A stretch of 64,000 bases of DNA from Verrucomicrobiota bacterium (GTDB lineage Bacteria; Verrucomicrobiota; Verrucomicrobiia; Opitutales; UBA953): the NCBI GenBank assembly GCA_030830965.1, contig JAURLX010000004.1, positions 124,001-188,000 of the forward strand, in the 5' to 3' direction. A model generated the notes under the pieces. The model was not told the DNA's origin, did no database searches, and was given only the letters and a program-made list of their open reading frames with translations. Shown one piece after another: positions 8,773-17,046 of this stretch. How positions within the stretch are numbered: the first letter of the stretch is position 1; each line of letters opens with the position of its first letter. The position numbers were made by a program, and so were the translations under genes.

Positions 8773-9594
8773 ATGAAGACGAACCTACGTTCCCCGTTCT
8801 CCCCCGCCCTTGCGCTCGTGCTCCTGACCGCCCTCGCCGGCGCCCAGGAAGCCGCCCCCGCCGCGGCCGCCGCCGCCACCGTCCACAAGAAGACCCTCAT
8901 GGACCTCTTCATCGAGGGCGGCTGGGTCATGTACCCCATCGCCATCGCCTCGGTGGCGATGATCTGGTTCATCGTGCAAGGCTTCATCAACACCAGCCGC
9001 AAGCGCCTTCTGCCCCTTGAGCACGTGACCCAGCTCCGTGAGCTGTTCAAGGCCGGCAACTACGTGGGGGCCTACGCCTTCGCCAAGTCCAACGCCTCGC
9101 CCGTCTGCGACGTGGTCCGGGCCGGCGTCGCCCTCGCGCCCGACGGCAAGAACATGACCGAGGAGGCGATCATCTCCGAAGTCACTCGGGTCCAGGGAGA
9201 CCTCATGGGCAGCGCCTCCTACCTCTCCGTGATCGGGGTCTGCACCCCCATGATCGGCCTGACGGGCACCGTGACCGGCATGATGACCGCATTCGAGACG
9301 CTCAGCTCGTCCGGCGTAGGCGACCCCTCCAAGCTCTCGGGAGCCATCGGCGAAGTGCTCGTGGCCACGGCCTCCGGCCTCTTCATCGCGATCCCCGCCT
9401 TCATCGCCTACTACCTCCTGCGCAACCGCATCTCCAACGGCATCCACGACGTGCAGGAAGTCGTCGGCGGGCTGTTCCGGGGCTTCCCCTACCAGGACGT
9501 AGCCGGACGCAGGATCGGCGACGAGGAAATCTACGCGGCCAAGCCCGACTGGAACGCCGCGCCCGCCGCGCCCGCCGAAGCGCCCCAGGCCTGA
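8773..9594 (+). CDS. exbB: MotA/TolQ/ExbB-type proton channel protein
   Basis: Inner-membrane stator subunit that, with ExbD, turns proton flow into mechanical work on a TonB- or TolA-like partner. The 273-residue protein has a cleavable-looking signal sequence (to about residue 24), a short Ala-rich linker, then the usual three helices: WVMYPIAIASVAMIWFIVQG (about 50-70), the conserved GLTGTVTGMMTAF, and VLVATASGLFIAIPAFIAYY. The cytoplasmic loop lies between helices 1 and 2. The N-terminal signal sequence is absent from enterobacterial ExbB and TolQ. Two exbD genes follow directly. The short name reflects the family; it could equally be a TolQ-type subunit. Confidence 0.9.
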   Translation: MKTNLRSPFSPALALVLLTALAGAQEAAPAAAAAATVHKKTLMDLFIEGGWVMYPIAIASVAMIWFIVQGFINTSRKRLLPLEHVTQLRELFKAGNYVGAYAFAKSNASPVCDVVRAGVALAPDGKNMTEEAIISEVTRVQGDLMGSASYLSVIGVCTPMIGLTGTVTGMMTAFETLSSSGVGDPSKLSGAIGEVLVATASGLFIAIPAFIAYYLLRNRISNGIHDVQEVVGGLFRGFPYQDVAGRRIGDEEIYAAKPDWNAAPAAPAEAPQA

Positions 9595-9629
9595 GGCGAA
9601 ACCCCTGAACCCCCAGTAAAAGCAGCACC

Positions 9630-10070
9630 ATGGCAGGCGGAGGCGGAGGCGGAGACGGAGAGCCGGAATTCCAGGTCGCGCCGATGATCGACGTGCTCCT
9701 GGTGCTCCTGATCTTCTTCATGTCGATCACCTCCTCCCAGGTGCTCAAGGTCGACAAGAACATCTCCCTGCCCGTCGCCAGCCACGGAGTGAAGCGCGAC
9801 GACAAGGCGGCCGCGGGACTCATCAACATCTCCTGGGACACCACCACCGGCCAGGCGAAGTACAAGCTGGACGATCGCGAACTCGACCCGAACGACAAGG
9901 ATGGCATCTCCAAGGAGCTCGAACGGCGCAAGGGCGGGAACGAGAAGTTCCGCCTGCTCATCCGCGCCGACCGCAACTGTCACGCCAAGTACATCTCCAA
10001 GGCCCTCGAGTGGGGAGCCGAAGCCGGCATCGACAACATCGCCTTCTCCGGGCTGAACCGCGAGGAATGA
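9630..10070 (+). CDS. exbD: ExbD/TolR-family protein (first copy)
   Basis: A 146-residue subunit of the proton-driven motor. A Gly-rich cytoplasmic start (MAGGGGGGDGEPEF) is followed by QVAPMIDVLLVLLIFFM, the single membrane helix carrying the conserved proton-accepting Asp. A periplasmic domain of about 100 residues follows and ends in the YISKALEWGAEAGIDNIAFSG type strand-helix-strand. It lies between exbB and a second exbD, four bases before the latter. Two non-identical ExbD proteins suggest a heteromeric stator or two alternative partners. Confidence 0.9.
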   Translation: MAGGGGGGDGEPEFQVAPMIDVLLVLLIFFMSITSSQVLKVDKNISLPVASHGVKRDDKAAAGLINISWDTTTGQAKYKLDDRELDPNDKDGISKELERRKGGNEKFRLLIRADRNCHAKYISKALEWGAEAGIDNIAFSGLNREE

Positions 10071-10074
10071 GACC

Positions 10075-10518
10075 ATGAGACAAGCTAAGCAGGAGGCCCC
10101 GGCCGACGCAGGATTCCAGATCGCACCGATGATCGACGTGGTCTTCGTCATCATGCTCTTCTTCATGGTCATGGCCGGGGCGGTCAAGGTGGAGCACGAG
10201 CTCAAGACCACCCTGCCCGGCAACGCCGAGACCGCCCAGGAGACCGAGCTTCCCGACGAGGTCACCATCGGGGTCTCCGAGACCGGCGAAGTCTCCCTCA
10301 ACGACGACCCGCTGGGCGCCCCCCAGGACAAGGTGCTCGAGGGACTCTACTCCCAGATGGTCCAGATGCGCAAGGCGGCCGAGCAGGCCAAGACCAAGAT
10401 GCTCATCACGGTGCAGGCCGAGGAGGCCGCCCGCTACGAACGCGTGATGAACGTGCTCGACGTGCTCGCCCGCGCCGAGATCACGAACGTGACGTTCGCG
10501 GTCTCTGAGACGGAATGA
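10075..10518 (+). CDS. exbD: ExbD/TolR-family protein (second copy)
   Basis: A 147-residue ExbD homologue with the same plan as its neighbour: a short charged cytoplasmic start, the helix QIAPMIDVVFVIMLFFMVMAG with the conserved Asp, then a periplasmic domain ending AEITNVTFAVSE. The two copies share the membrane motif and overall fold but differ clearly through the periplasmic part, so this is not a recent duplication. It is the last gene of the cluster. A terminator hairpin follows 23 bases after its stop codon. Confidence 0.9.
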   Translation: MRQAKQEAPADAGFQIAPMIDVVFVIMLFFMVMAGAVKVEHELKTTLPGNAETAQETELPDEVTIGVSETGEVSLNDDPLGAPQDKVLEGLYSQMVQMRKAAEQAKTKMLITVQAEEAARYERVMNVLDVLARAEITNVTFAVSETE

Positions 10519-10541
10519 GGGCCCTGGCGGGCGTCCCCGAC

Positions 10542-10570
10542 AAGGCCGGCTGAAGCCGGCCTTCTTCTTT
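10542..10570 (+). terminator. Rho-independent terminator of the ExbB/ExbD cluster
   Basis: AAGGCCGGC (10542-10550), loop TGAA and GCCGGCCTT (10555-10563) form a perfect 9-bp stem followed by the T-rich run CTTCTTT. It sits between exbD and the convergent thrC stop. The opposite strand has no T-run, so it should work mainly for the exb transcript. Confidence 0.85.
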
Positions 10571-11899
10571 TCAGGATCGGCCGGCTCCGGAGAGCAGCAC
10601 GTCGCGCAGCGCTTCGAAGTCGTTGCCGACCTTCATCGGCGCCGCCGGAGGCAGGTCGCCGGGGAAGGGACAGATGGCCGCGTCGCCGAAGGCCGCGTGC
10701 AGGACGTCGGGGAACTTCGCTGGGTGGGCGGTGCCGAACACGACCGCCTCGTCCGGTGCGCCCGCCGAGCGGAGAAGGTCCTCCGCCGCGCGCCAGCCCA
10801 CCGCGGTGTGCGGGCACATGATGTATCCGCCGGCGTCACGCACGCGGCGCATGGCGTCAAGGGTCTGCGCGTCATCCACGGTGACGGAGGCGACGGCAGG
10901 TCCGCCTTCGCGCCACGCCAGCAGGCGGTCGAGATTGTTCGGGGCGCCGATGTCCATGGCGTTGGAGAGCGTCGGCGAGGAGCGGCGCGGCCGGTAGTCG
11001 CCGGTACGGAAAAGCTCCGGCAGCGGGGAGTTGACGTTGGTCGCGGCCACGAGCGCCCTCAGGTCGAGGCCCATGCGTCGCGCGAGCTGGACGGCACCGA
11101 CGTTGCCGAGGTTCCCGGAAGGCACGACGACGGCCATGGAGCGGCCGGCAGCCACGAGACGGCGGGCGTGGAAGGCGAAGGGCACCTGCGCGATGAGCCG
11201 CACGGGGTTGATCGAGTTGGCCGTGAGCAGCGGCTCGGAACGGCGGAGGGTGTCGTCAGCCAGGGCCCGCTTCACCAGGGCCTGGCAGTCGTCGAAAGTG
11301 CCGTCGACGGAGAGTGCGACGACGTTCGGCCTCCGCCGGGCGATCTGGGATTCCTGCACGGGGCTGACCCCGACGCGCGGGTAGAGCACGACCGCACGCA
11401 CGCCGGCGACGCCGTCGCAGGCCTCGGTCACGGCCCCTCCGGTGTCACCCGAGGTGGCCGCCAGGATTGTGAGGCGCGGATGCGCGGCCGAGAGCATCCG
11501 TGCGGTGACGCGCACCAGCAGGCGTACGGCGAAGTCCTTGAAGGCCGCCGAGGGGCCGTGGAAGAGCTCCAGCACGGAGATTCTGCCGGCGAGGTCCGCA
11601 GGAAGGCCAGCGGGCCGCACGAGCGGCACCGGGAAATTGAACGACTCGCGGCAGAGCTCCCTCAGGACATCCGGCCCCAGGTCGCCTGCCAGGTAGGGGG
11701 CTATCACCGCCTCCGCTAGGGCCGCGTAGTCGTCGCCGGCCCGGGCCTCAAGAAAGCCGGGGGGCACCTGCGGGATACGCGAGGGGACCCAGAGGCCGCC
11801 TTGCGGGGGCACGGAGGACAGAAGCGCCCCGCGCAGGTCGCCGCGGCAGGCGGGGTCGGCGGTGGAGACCAGTTCCAGCTTAGGATTCTGCGACGACAT
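10571..11899 (-). CDS. thrC: Threonine synthase
   Basis: PLP enzyme converting O-phosphohomoserine to threonine, the last step of threonine synthesis. The PLP-binding lysine lies in GPSAAFKDFAVRLL (Lys121 in the 442-residue reading). ATSGDTGGAV is the phosphate-binding loop, and PSGNLGNVGA and NSINPVR are also family signatures. The N-terminal YVSTR-type block appears as ELVSTADP. The ATG at 11899 was chosen because AAGGG lies five bases upstream of it. A GTG at 11920 would lengthen the overlap with thrB. The gene overlaps the end of thrB by 20 bases, so translation is probably coupled. Confidence 0.95.
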   Translation of the reverse strand: MSSQNPKLELVSTADPACRGDLRGALLSSVPPQGGLWVPSRIPQVPPGFLEARAGDDYAALAEAVIAPYLAGDLGPDVLRELCRESFNFPVPLVRPAGLPADLAGRISVLELFHGPSAAFKDFAVRLLVRVTARMLSAAHPRLTILAATSGDTGGAVTEACDGVAGVRAVVLYPRVGVSPVQESQIARRRPNVVALSVDGTFDDCQALVKRALADDTLRRSEPLLTANSINPVRLIAQVPFAFHARRLVAAGRSMAVVVPSGNLGNVGAVQLARRMGLDLRALVAATNVNSPLPELFRTGDYRPRRSSPTLSNAMDIGAPNNLDRLLAWREGGPAVASVTVDDAQTLDAMRRVRDAGGYIMCPHTAVGWRAAEDLLRSAGAPDEAVVFGTAHPAKFPDVLHAAFGDAAICPFPGDLPPAAPMKVGNDFEALRDVLLSGAGRS

Positions 11900-12833
11900 G
11901 GACGCCCTTGGGATTGACACGCGACACGTAGGGGACGGCCTTCAGTTGGGCTTCGGCGAAGACGGCGGCGACGGCCTCGGCGACACGACGCGCGGTCGCC
12001 TCCCCCTCGCAAAGCGCGAACACGCTCGGCCCGGCCCCCGAGATCGAGAAGCCGAGCGCCCCTGCGTCCATGGCCGCGCGCTTGGCCCGGTAGAAGCCTG
12101 GGATGAGCCGCTGCCGGTGCGGTTCGGCTACCAGATCGTGCAAGGAGCGTCCGATGAGGGGGTAGTCCGACTTGAAGAACCCGCAGAGCAGCCCACCGAG
12201 GTTGCCGCTCTGCTGGGTGGAAGTCTCGAGTTGGACGTGCCGGGGCATGATCTCACGCGCCACCTTGGTCAGGACGACGATATCGGGGTGAACCACGGCG
12301 GCCCACAGCCGGTCAGGAATGGGCACGTCCATCACGTCGAGCTCGGCGTTCGAACGTATCAGGGTGATGCCTCCGAGGAGGCAGGGCGCGACATTGTCGG
12401 CATGCCAGGCTCCGTCGGCCGCGGCCTCGCCCGCCACCACGAACGGCAGCAACTGGCGTCGGTCGAGCGGGGCGCCCAGCAGGTGGTTGACCACGAACGC
12501 GCCGCCGACGGCGCTGGCGGCGCTGGAACCCAGTCCGCTGCCGAAGGGCATCTTCTTATGGATCTCGAGCTCAATACCGATCTCGGGGCGGCCCAGATGA
12601 CGCAGGAGGCCGAGAGCCGCCACGCCGGCGGTGTTGCGGGCCGGGTCGAGCGGAAGGCGCCCGTCGTCCCCGGTGATCTGGGTGATACGGAGACCCGGCC
12701 GATCGGAAAGACGCGCGACGATTTCGTCCCCGGGCTTCTCGATGGCAAAGCCGAGCACATCGAAGCCGCAGGCGACATTCGCCACGGTGGCGGGTGAGAA
12801 CACCCTGACTTCTTTCAACGCTGATTTGGCCAT
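11880..12833 (-). CDS. thrB: Homoserine kinase
   Basis: GHMP-family kinase that phosphorylates homoserine to feed threonine synthase, encoded directly downstream. In 317 residues it shows all three GHMP blocks: [16 protein letters not shown] (about 15-30), the ATP loop [16 protein letters not shown] (about 96-111), and the C-terminal [14 protein letters not shown]. The family is normally about 300-320 residues. It is divergent from nadE with only about 65 bases between the starts, so both promoters must lie in that gap. No homoserine dehydrogenase gene is present in the window. Confidence 0.95.
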   Translation of the reverse strand: MAKSALKEVRVFSPATVANVACGFDVLGFAIEKPGDEIVARLSDRPGLRITQITGDDGRLPLDPARNTAGVAALGLLRHLGRPEIGIELEIHKKMPFGSGLGSSAASAVGGAFVVNHLLGAPLDRRQLLPFVVAGEAAADGAWHADNVAPCLLGGITLIRSNAELDVMDVPIPDRLWAAVVHPDIVVLTKVAREIMPRHVQLETSTQQSGNLGGLLCGFFKSDYPLIGRSLHDLVAEPHRQRLIPGFYRAKRAAMDAGALGFSISGAGPSVFALCEGEATARRVAEAVAAVFAEAQLKAVPYVSRVNPKGVHVVAES

Positions 12834-12899
12834 GTTTTCCCGTTCTGGAGCCGAGAACGCAGACCTTTCGGATTGCCCCGCCGAGGGTCAACGGTGAAC

Positions 12900-14864
12900 A
12901 TGGACTTTGCACCGAAGCAGATGCCCAAGCGTCTACACCAGAACGGGTTCGTGACCGTGGCGGCGGCCTCGCCCGCCCTTCGGCTGGCCGACCCCGACGC
13001 CAATGCGGCTCTCTGCGTCCAGTCGCTGGAGAAGGCGGCTCAGGAGGGGGCCGAGATCGTCGTGCTGCCGGAGCTCTGCCTCACCGGCTACACCTGCGGC
13101 GACCTCTTCGGACAGAGGACCCTGCTACAGGCCGCCCTTAAGGGCTTGGCGACGCTGACCGAGGCGACCCATCGGCTCGGCCTCACCGCCCTGGTCGGGC
13201 TGCCCCTGGAGGTCGACGGCCGTCTCTACAACGTGGGGGCGTTCGTCTCAAGGGGCAGGATCCTCGGGGTGGTCCCCAAGACCCACCTCCCCAACACGGG
13301 CGAGTTCTACGAACAGCGCTGGTTCGCCTCCGCCCGGGTGGCCGTACGCGACGAGATCGACCTGCTCGGCGCATCGGTCCCCTTCGGCGCCAATCTGATC
13401 TTCCGCGCCTCCGACGTGCCCGACTGCGTGGTCGGCATCGAACTGTGCGAGGACCTCTGGGCCGTGGAGCCCCCCAGCGGCGGCCTCGCCCTCGCGGGCG
13501 CCACCCTGCTCTGCAACCTCTCGGCCAGCGACGAGCTCCTGACCAAGGCCGCCTACCGCAGGGACCTGGTGAAATCCCAGTCGGCCCGCTGCCTCGCCGC
13601 CTACGTTTACGCCGCGGCCGGCGCGGGCGAGTCCAGCACCGACCTCGTCTACAGCGGCCACGGGCTCATCGCCGAGAACGGCGTCCTGCTCGGCGAGTCG
13701 GAGCGCTTCCGCTTCGACCTCGCCCTGCTCGTCTCGCAGGTGGACGTGGACCGCCTTGCGGCCGAACGCCGCCGCAACAGCACCTTCTTCGGCACGGCCG
13801 CCCCGCGGCCCGCGCGCGAAGTCCGGTTCGAACTCGGACACCCCGCGGGCCAGACCCCCCGCCTTCGCCGGAGATTCAGCCAGCACCCCTTCGTGCCCGC
13901 CGACGTCCACCGGCGCGACGAGCACTGCCAGGAGATCTTCGCCATCCAGTCCACCGGCCTCGCCCGCCGGCTCCGCCACACCGGCGCGAAGCACGTCGTC
14001 ATTGGCGTCTCCGGAGGACTGGACTCGACCCTCGCCCTGCTCGTGACGCTGGAGGCCTTCGGACGGCTGGGGCTTGACCGCAAGGGCGTCGTCGGGGTGA
14101 CCATGCCGGGCCCGGGCACCACGGCGCGCACCCGGCTGAACGCGCTCAAGCTGATGGAGGCCCTAGGCGTCTCCTCGCGGGAAGTGCCGATCGGCCCCGC
14201 GGTCGAGCTGCACCTGCGCGACCTGCACCATCCCGCCGGGAAGCATGACGTGACCTTCGAGAACGCGCAGGCCCGCGAGCGCACCCAGATCCTGATGGAC
14301 GCAGCCAACCAGATCGGCGGCTTCGTCATCGGCACCGGCGACCTCTCGGAGGCCGCCCTCGGATGGTGCACGTTCAACGCCGACCACATGTCGATGTACC
14401 ACGTGAACATCGGCGTGCCCAAGACCCTGGTACGGCACCTCGTCTCATGGGCCGCCCACGCCCGGCATGTCGGACCCGAACGCGCCGTCCTCGAGGATAT
14501 CGTGGCGACGCCGGTCAGCCCCGAGCTGCTGCCCCCGGGTGCGGACGGCGCGATCGCCCAGCAGACCGAGCTCATCGTCGGCCCCTACGAACTGCATGAC
14601 TTCTTCCTCTTCCACGTCGTGCGCAACGGCTACCGCCCCCGGAAGGTGCTCTGGCTGGCGGAGCACGCCTTCGCCGGCAAGCACGACGCCAAGGAGCTGC
14701 GCCACTGGCTCAAGACCTTCCTGACCCGCTTCTTCTCGCAGCAGTTCAAGCGGTCGGTCATGCCGGACGGGCCCAAGGTCGGCTCGGTGGCCCTTTCCCC
14801 CCGCGGCGACTGGCGCATGCCGTCCGACGCCGAGGCGGCGGCGTGGCTTGCCGAACTGGGCTGA
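12900..14864 (+). CDS. nadE: Glutamine-dependent NAD+ synthetase
   Basis: Makes NAD+ from deamido-NAD+ using ATP and ammonia released from glutamine. The 654-residue two-domain form is present. The N-terminal nitrilase-type glutaminase has the Glu-Lys-Cys triad: Glu58 in VLPELCLTG, Lys127 in VPKTHLPN, Cys183 in GIELCEDLW. The C-terminal synthetase has the PP-loop SGGLDS (371-376) and GTGDLSE. The ATG at 12900 has GAGGG 12 bases upstream. A GTG at 12894, two codons earlier, is better spaced from the same site and equally possible. The following oxidase gene starts 18 bases after the stop. Confidence 0.95.
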   Translation: MDFAPKQMPKRLHQNGFVTVAAASPALRLADPDANAALCVQSLEKAAQEGAEIVVLPELCLTGYTCGDLFGQRTLLQAALKGLATLTEATHRLGLTALVGLPLEVDGRLYNVGAFVSRGRILGVVPKTHLPNTGEFYEQRWFASARVAVRDEIDLLGASVPFGANLIFRASDVPDCVVGIELCEDLWAVEPPSGGLALAGATLLCNLSASDELLTKAAYRRDLVKSQSARCLAAYVYAAAGAGESSTDLVYSGHGLIAENGVLLGESERFRFDLALLVSQVDVDRLAAERRRNSTFFGTAAPRPAREVRFELGHPAGQTPRLRRRFSQHPFVPADVHRRDEHCQEIFAIQSTGLARRLRHTGAKHVVIGVSGGLDSTLALLVTLEAFGRLGLDRKGVVGVTMPGPGTTARTRLNALKLMEALGVSSREVPIGPAVELHLRDLHHPAGKHDVTFENAQARERTQILMDAANQIGGFVIGTGDLSEAALGWCTFNADHMSMYHVNIGVPKTLVRHLVSWAAHARHVGPERAVLEDIVATPVSPELLPPGADGAIAQQTELIVGPYELHDFFLFHVVRNGYRPRKVLWLAEHAFAGKHDAKELRHWLKTFLTRFFSQQFKRSVMPDGPKVGSVALSPRGDWRMPSDAEAAAWLAELG

Positions 14865-14882
14865 CCCTGCATTGGTGGAGGC

Positions 14883-16346
14883 GTGACGACGCCCGTCCAG
14901 ACCCATCCCGAGGCCACCGCCGAGCTCCTGAAGGCCCTCGGCCCATCCCGGGTCCTCACGGACGAGGCGACCTGCTTCGCGGCCTCCTTCGACAACATGC
15001 GGCTCTCCTTCATGCCGGAGGCGGTCGTACGGCCCGCGGCGGAGGAGGACGTGGGGGTCGTGCTCCGGCTAGCCAACCAGCACAAGGTTCCCGTGACCGT
15101 GCGCGGCCGGGGCACGGGCAACACCGGGGCCAGCTCGCCCATCCGGGGCGGCTGGGTCATCCATCTCGACCACTGGGACCGCATCGAGATCGATCCGGTC
15201 GCCGCGATGGCCACCGTCCAGCCAGGCGCGATCACCGCGCGGATCAACGAGGCCGCGGCGCCGCACGGGCTCTTCTTTCCGCCCGACCCCTCCTCGCTGA
15301 AGCACTGCAGCATCGGCGGCAACATCGCCACGAACGCCGGGGGCCTCCGGGCCGCGAAATACGGCGTGGTGCGCGACCACGTCTACGCCCTCGAGGGATT
15401 CCTGCCCACGGGCGAAAAAGTCCGGTGGGCCGCCCCGCTCCGCAAGTTCGTGAGCGGCCTCAATCTCCGCGACCTCTGGATCGGCTCCGAGGGCGTGCTC
15501 GGGGTCATCACCTCGGCCACGCTCAAGCTGACTCCCCTGCCCGCCGCCCGGCGGACCTTCCTGGCGGCCTTCCGGACGGACGAGGGTGCGCTGGAGGCGG
15601 CCGCCGAGCTCATGCGACTCCGGCTCAACCCGGCGGTGCTCGAGTTTCTCGACACCCAGACCGTCGCCGCCGCGGAGCGCCTGCGTGGCGCGCGCGTCCT
15701 CCCCCCGGCGGAGCTGGGCTCGGAGGATGTCCACGCAGTCCTGCTGCTCGAGCTGGACGGGCACCCGTCCGCGCTCGCGGAGGACGCGGCCGAAGTCGTC
15801 GCCTGGGCGGCGCGGCACGCCGCCGCCTATCGCGCGACGGACGACCCTGCCGAGGCCGAACGGCTCTGGGAGGTTCGCCGCACCTGCTCGCAGGCGATGT
15901 ACGCCCTGGGCAACGCCAAGCTGAACGAGGACGTGGTCGTCCCCTTCCGCAGCTACGTCCCCCTCATCCGCTACACCCGCGAGCTGCGCGACCGGCTCGG
16001 GCTGGCCACGCCCACCTTCGGTCACGCCGCCGACGGCAACTTCCACGTGCACATCATGTACGACCGCGACGACGCCGGCCACCGTCGCAAGGCCGAGACC
16101 GCCATCCACGAGGTGATGGCCAAGGTCGTCGAGCTGGGCGGCGCGATCACCGGCGAGCACGGCATCGGCATCGCCAAGTCGCCGTTCCTGCGGCTGCAGC
16201 ACTCCCCGGCGGAAATCGGGGCGATGCTGGCCGTGAAGCGCGCGCTGGACCCCAACGGCATCCTCGCGCCCGGCCAGATCTTCGACCCCCTCAACGTCTG
16301 GGAGCACCGGCCGGTCAAGGTCACCCTGCCCTGGGACAAGCACTGA
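14883..16346 (+). CDS. FAD-linked oxidase, GlcD/D-lactate dehydrogenase family
   Basis: A 487-residue flavoprotein of the PCMH-type FAD-binding family. VRGRGTGNTGASSP and CSIGGNIATNAGG are the FAD-binding blocks. The C-terminal FAD-oxidase domain carries the HAADGNFHVHIMYD metal and substrate region and ends GAITGEHGIGIAKS, typical of glycolate oxidase subunit GlcD and D-lactate dehydrogenases. The substrate is probably a D-2-hydroxy acid and cannot be fixed from sequence. The GTG at 14883 has a GGAG only one base away, so the start is uncertain, but no better start exists before residue 38. The next gene follows two bases after the stop. A glycolate role would fit the adjoining HAD phosphatase, but glcE and glcF are not seen. 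Confidence 0.88.
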   Translation: MTTPVQTHPEATAELLKALGPSRVLTDEATCFAASFDNMRLSFMPEAVVRPAAEEDVGVVLRLANQHKVPVTVRGRGTGNTGASSPIRGGWVIHLDHWDRIEIDPVAAMATVQPGAITARINEAAAPHGLFFPPDPSSLKHCSIGGNIATNAGGLRAAKYGVVRDHVYALEGFLPTGEKVRWAAPLRKFVSGLNLRDLWIGSEGVLGVITSATLKLTPLPAARRTFLAAFRTDEGALEAAAELMRLRLNPAVLEFLDTQTVAAAERLRGARVLPPAELGSEDVHAVLLLELDGHPSALAEDAAEVVAWAARHAAAYRATDDPAEAERLWEVRRTCSQAMYALGNAKLNEDVVVPFRSYVPLIRYTRELRDRLGLATPTFGHAADGNFHVHIMYDRDDAGHRRKAETAIHEVMAKVVELGGAITGEHGIGIAKSPFLRLQHSPAEIGAMLAVKRALDPNGILAPGQIFDPLNVWEHRPVKVTLPWDKH

Positions 16347-16348
16347 GC

Positions 16349-17044
16349 ATGGGACGCGCCGTCGCCGTCTTCGACTGGGACGGGGTCGTCATCGACTCCT
16401 CCGTCGCCCATGAGCTCTCGTGGGAAGATCTGGCCCGGGAAGAGTTCCGGACGCTCCCGGACGACCATTTCAAGCGCGGCTTCGGCAAGCGCAACGAGTT
16501 CATCATCCCCGAGATCCTGGGCTGGACGCGTGACCCCGCCGAGGTGAAGCGGCTCTCCGACCGCAAGGAGGCGCTCTACCGCGAGATCGCCCGCGCCGGG
16601 AGCATCCGACGGGACGGCCAGGGCGCCGGACGCGTGCGCCTGCTGCCCGGCGTCCGCGAACTCTGCGGCGCCCTCAGGGGCCTCGGCATCCCGTGCGTCA
16701 TCGGCACATCGACGCACAAGGAAAACCTCGCCCTCTCCTTCGAGCTCTTCGGCATCGGCCAACTCTTCGCAGGCGCGGTCGCCAGCGAGGACGTGACGAA
16801 GGGCAAGCCGGACCCGGAGGTCTTCCTCAAGGCCTGCGCGCTCGCGGGCGGAGACCCGGGCTCGTCCTTCGTCTTCGAGGACTCCTTCTCGGGCGTGGAG
16901 GCGGGGCTGGCCGGCGGCTTCCAAACCATCGCCCTCGCGACCACGAACACGCCCGAGGCCCTCGCCACCCTGAGGCCCCACCGCATCGTGAAGGACCTCA
17001 CGGAGGTCGACCCGGCCTGGCTCGTCGACGGGCTGCCGCACTGA
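16349..17044 (+). CDS. HAD-superfamily phosphatase (phosphoglycolate phosphatase / phosphoglucomutase type)
   Basis: A 231-residue haloacid dehalogenase-type hydrolase. Motif I is FDWDGVVID (nucleophile Asp and acid Asp), motif II is IGTSTHKEN, and motifs III and IV are KGKPDPEVF and VFEDSFSGVEAG. The segment between motif I and motif II is an alpha-helical cap, as in beta-phosphoglucomutase and phosphoglycolate phosphatase. The substrate is not fixed. Being two bases downstream of a GlcD-like oxidase makes phosphoglycolate an attractive guess. Start ATG at 16349. The stop is followed two bases later by uvrB. Confidence 0.85.
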   Translation: MGRAVAVFDWDGVVIDSSVAHELSWEDLAREEFRTLPDDHFKRGFGKRNEFIIPEILGWTRDPAEVKRLSDRKEALYREIARAGSIRRDGQGAGRVRLLPGVRELCGALRGLGIPCVIGTSTHKENLALSFELFGIGQLFAGAVASEDVTKGKPDPEVFLKACALAGGDPGSSFVFEDSFSGVEAGLAGGFQTIALATTNTPEALATLRPHRIVKDLTEVDPAWLVDGLPH

Positions 17045-17046
17045 GC

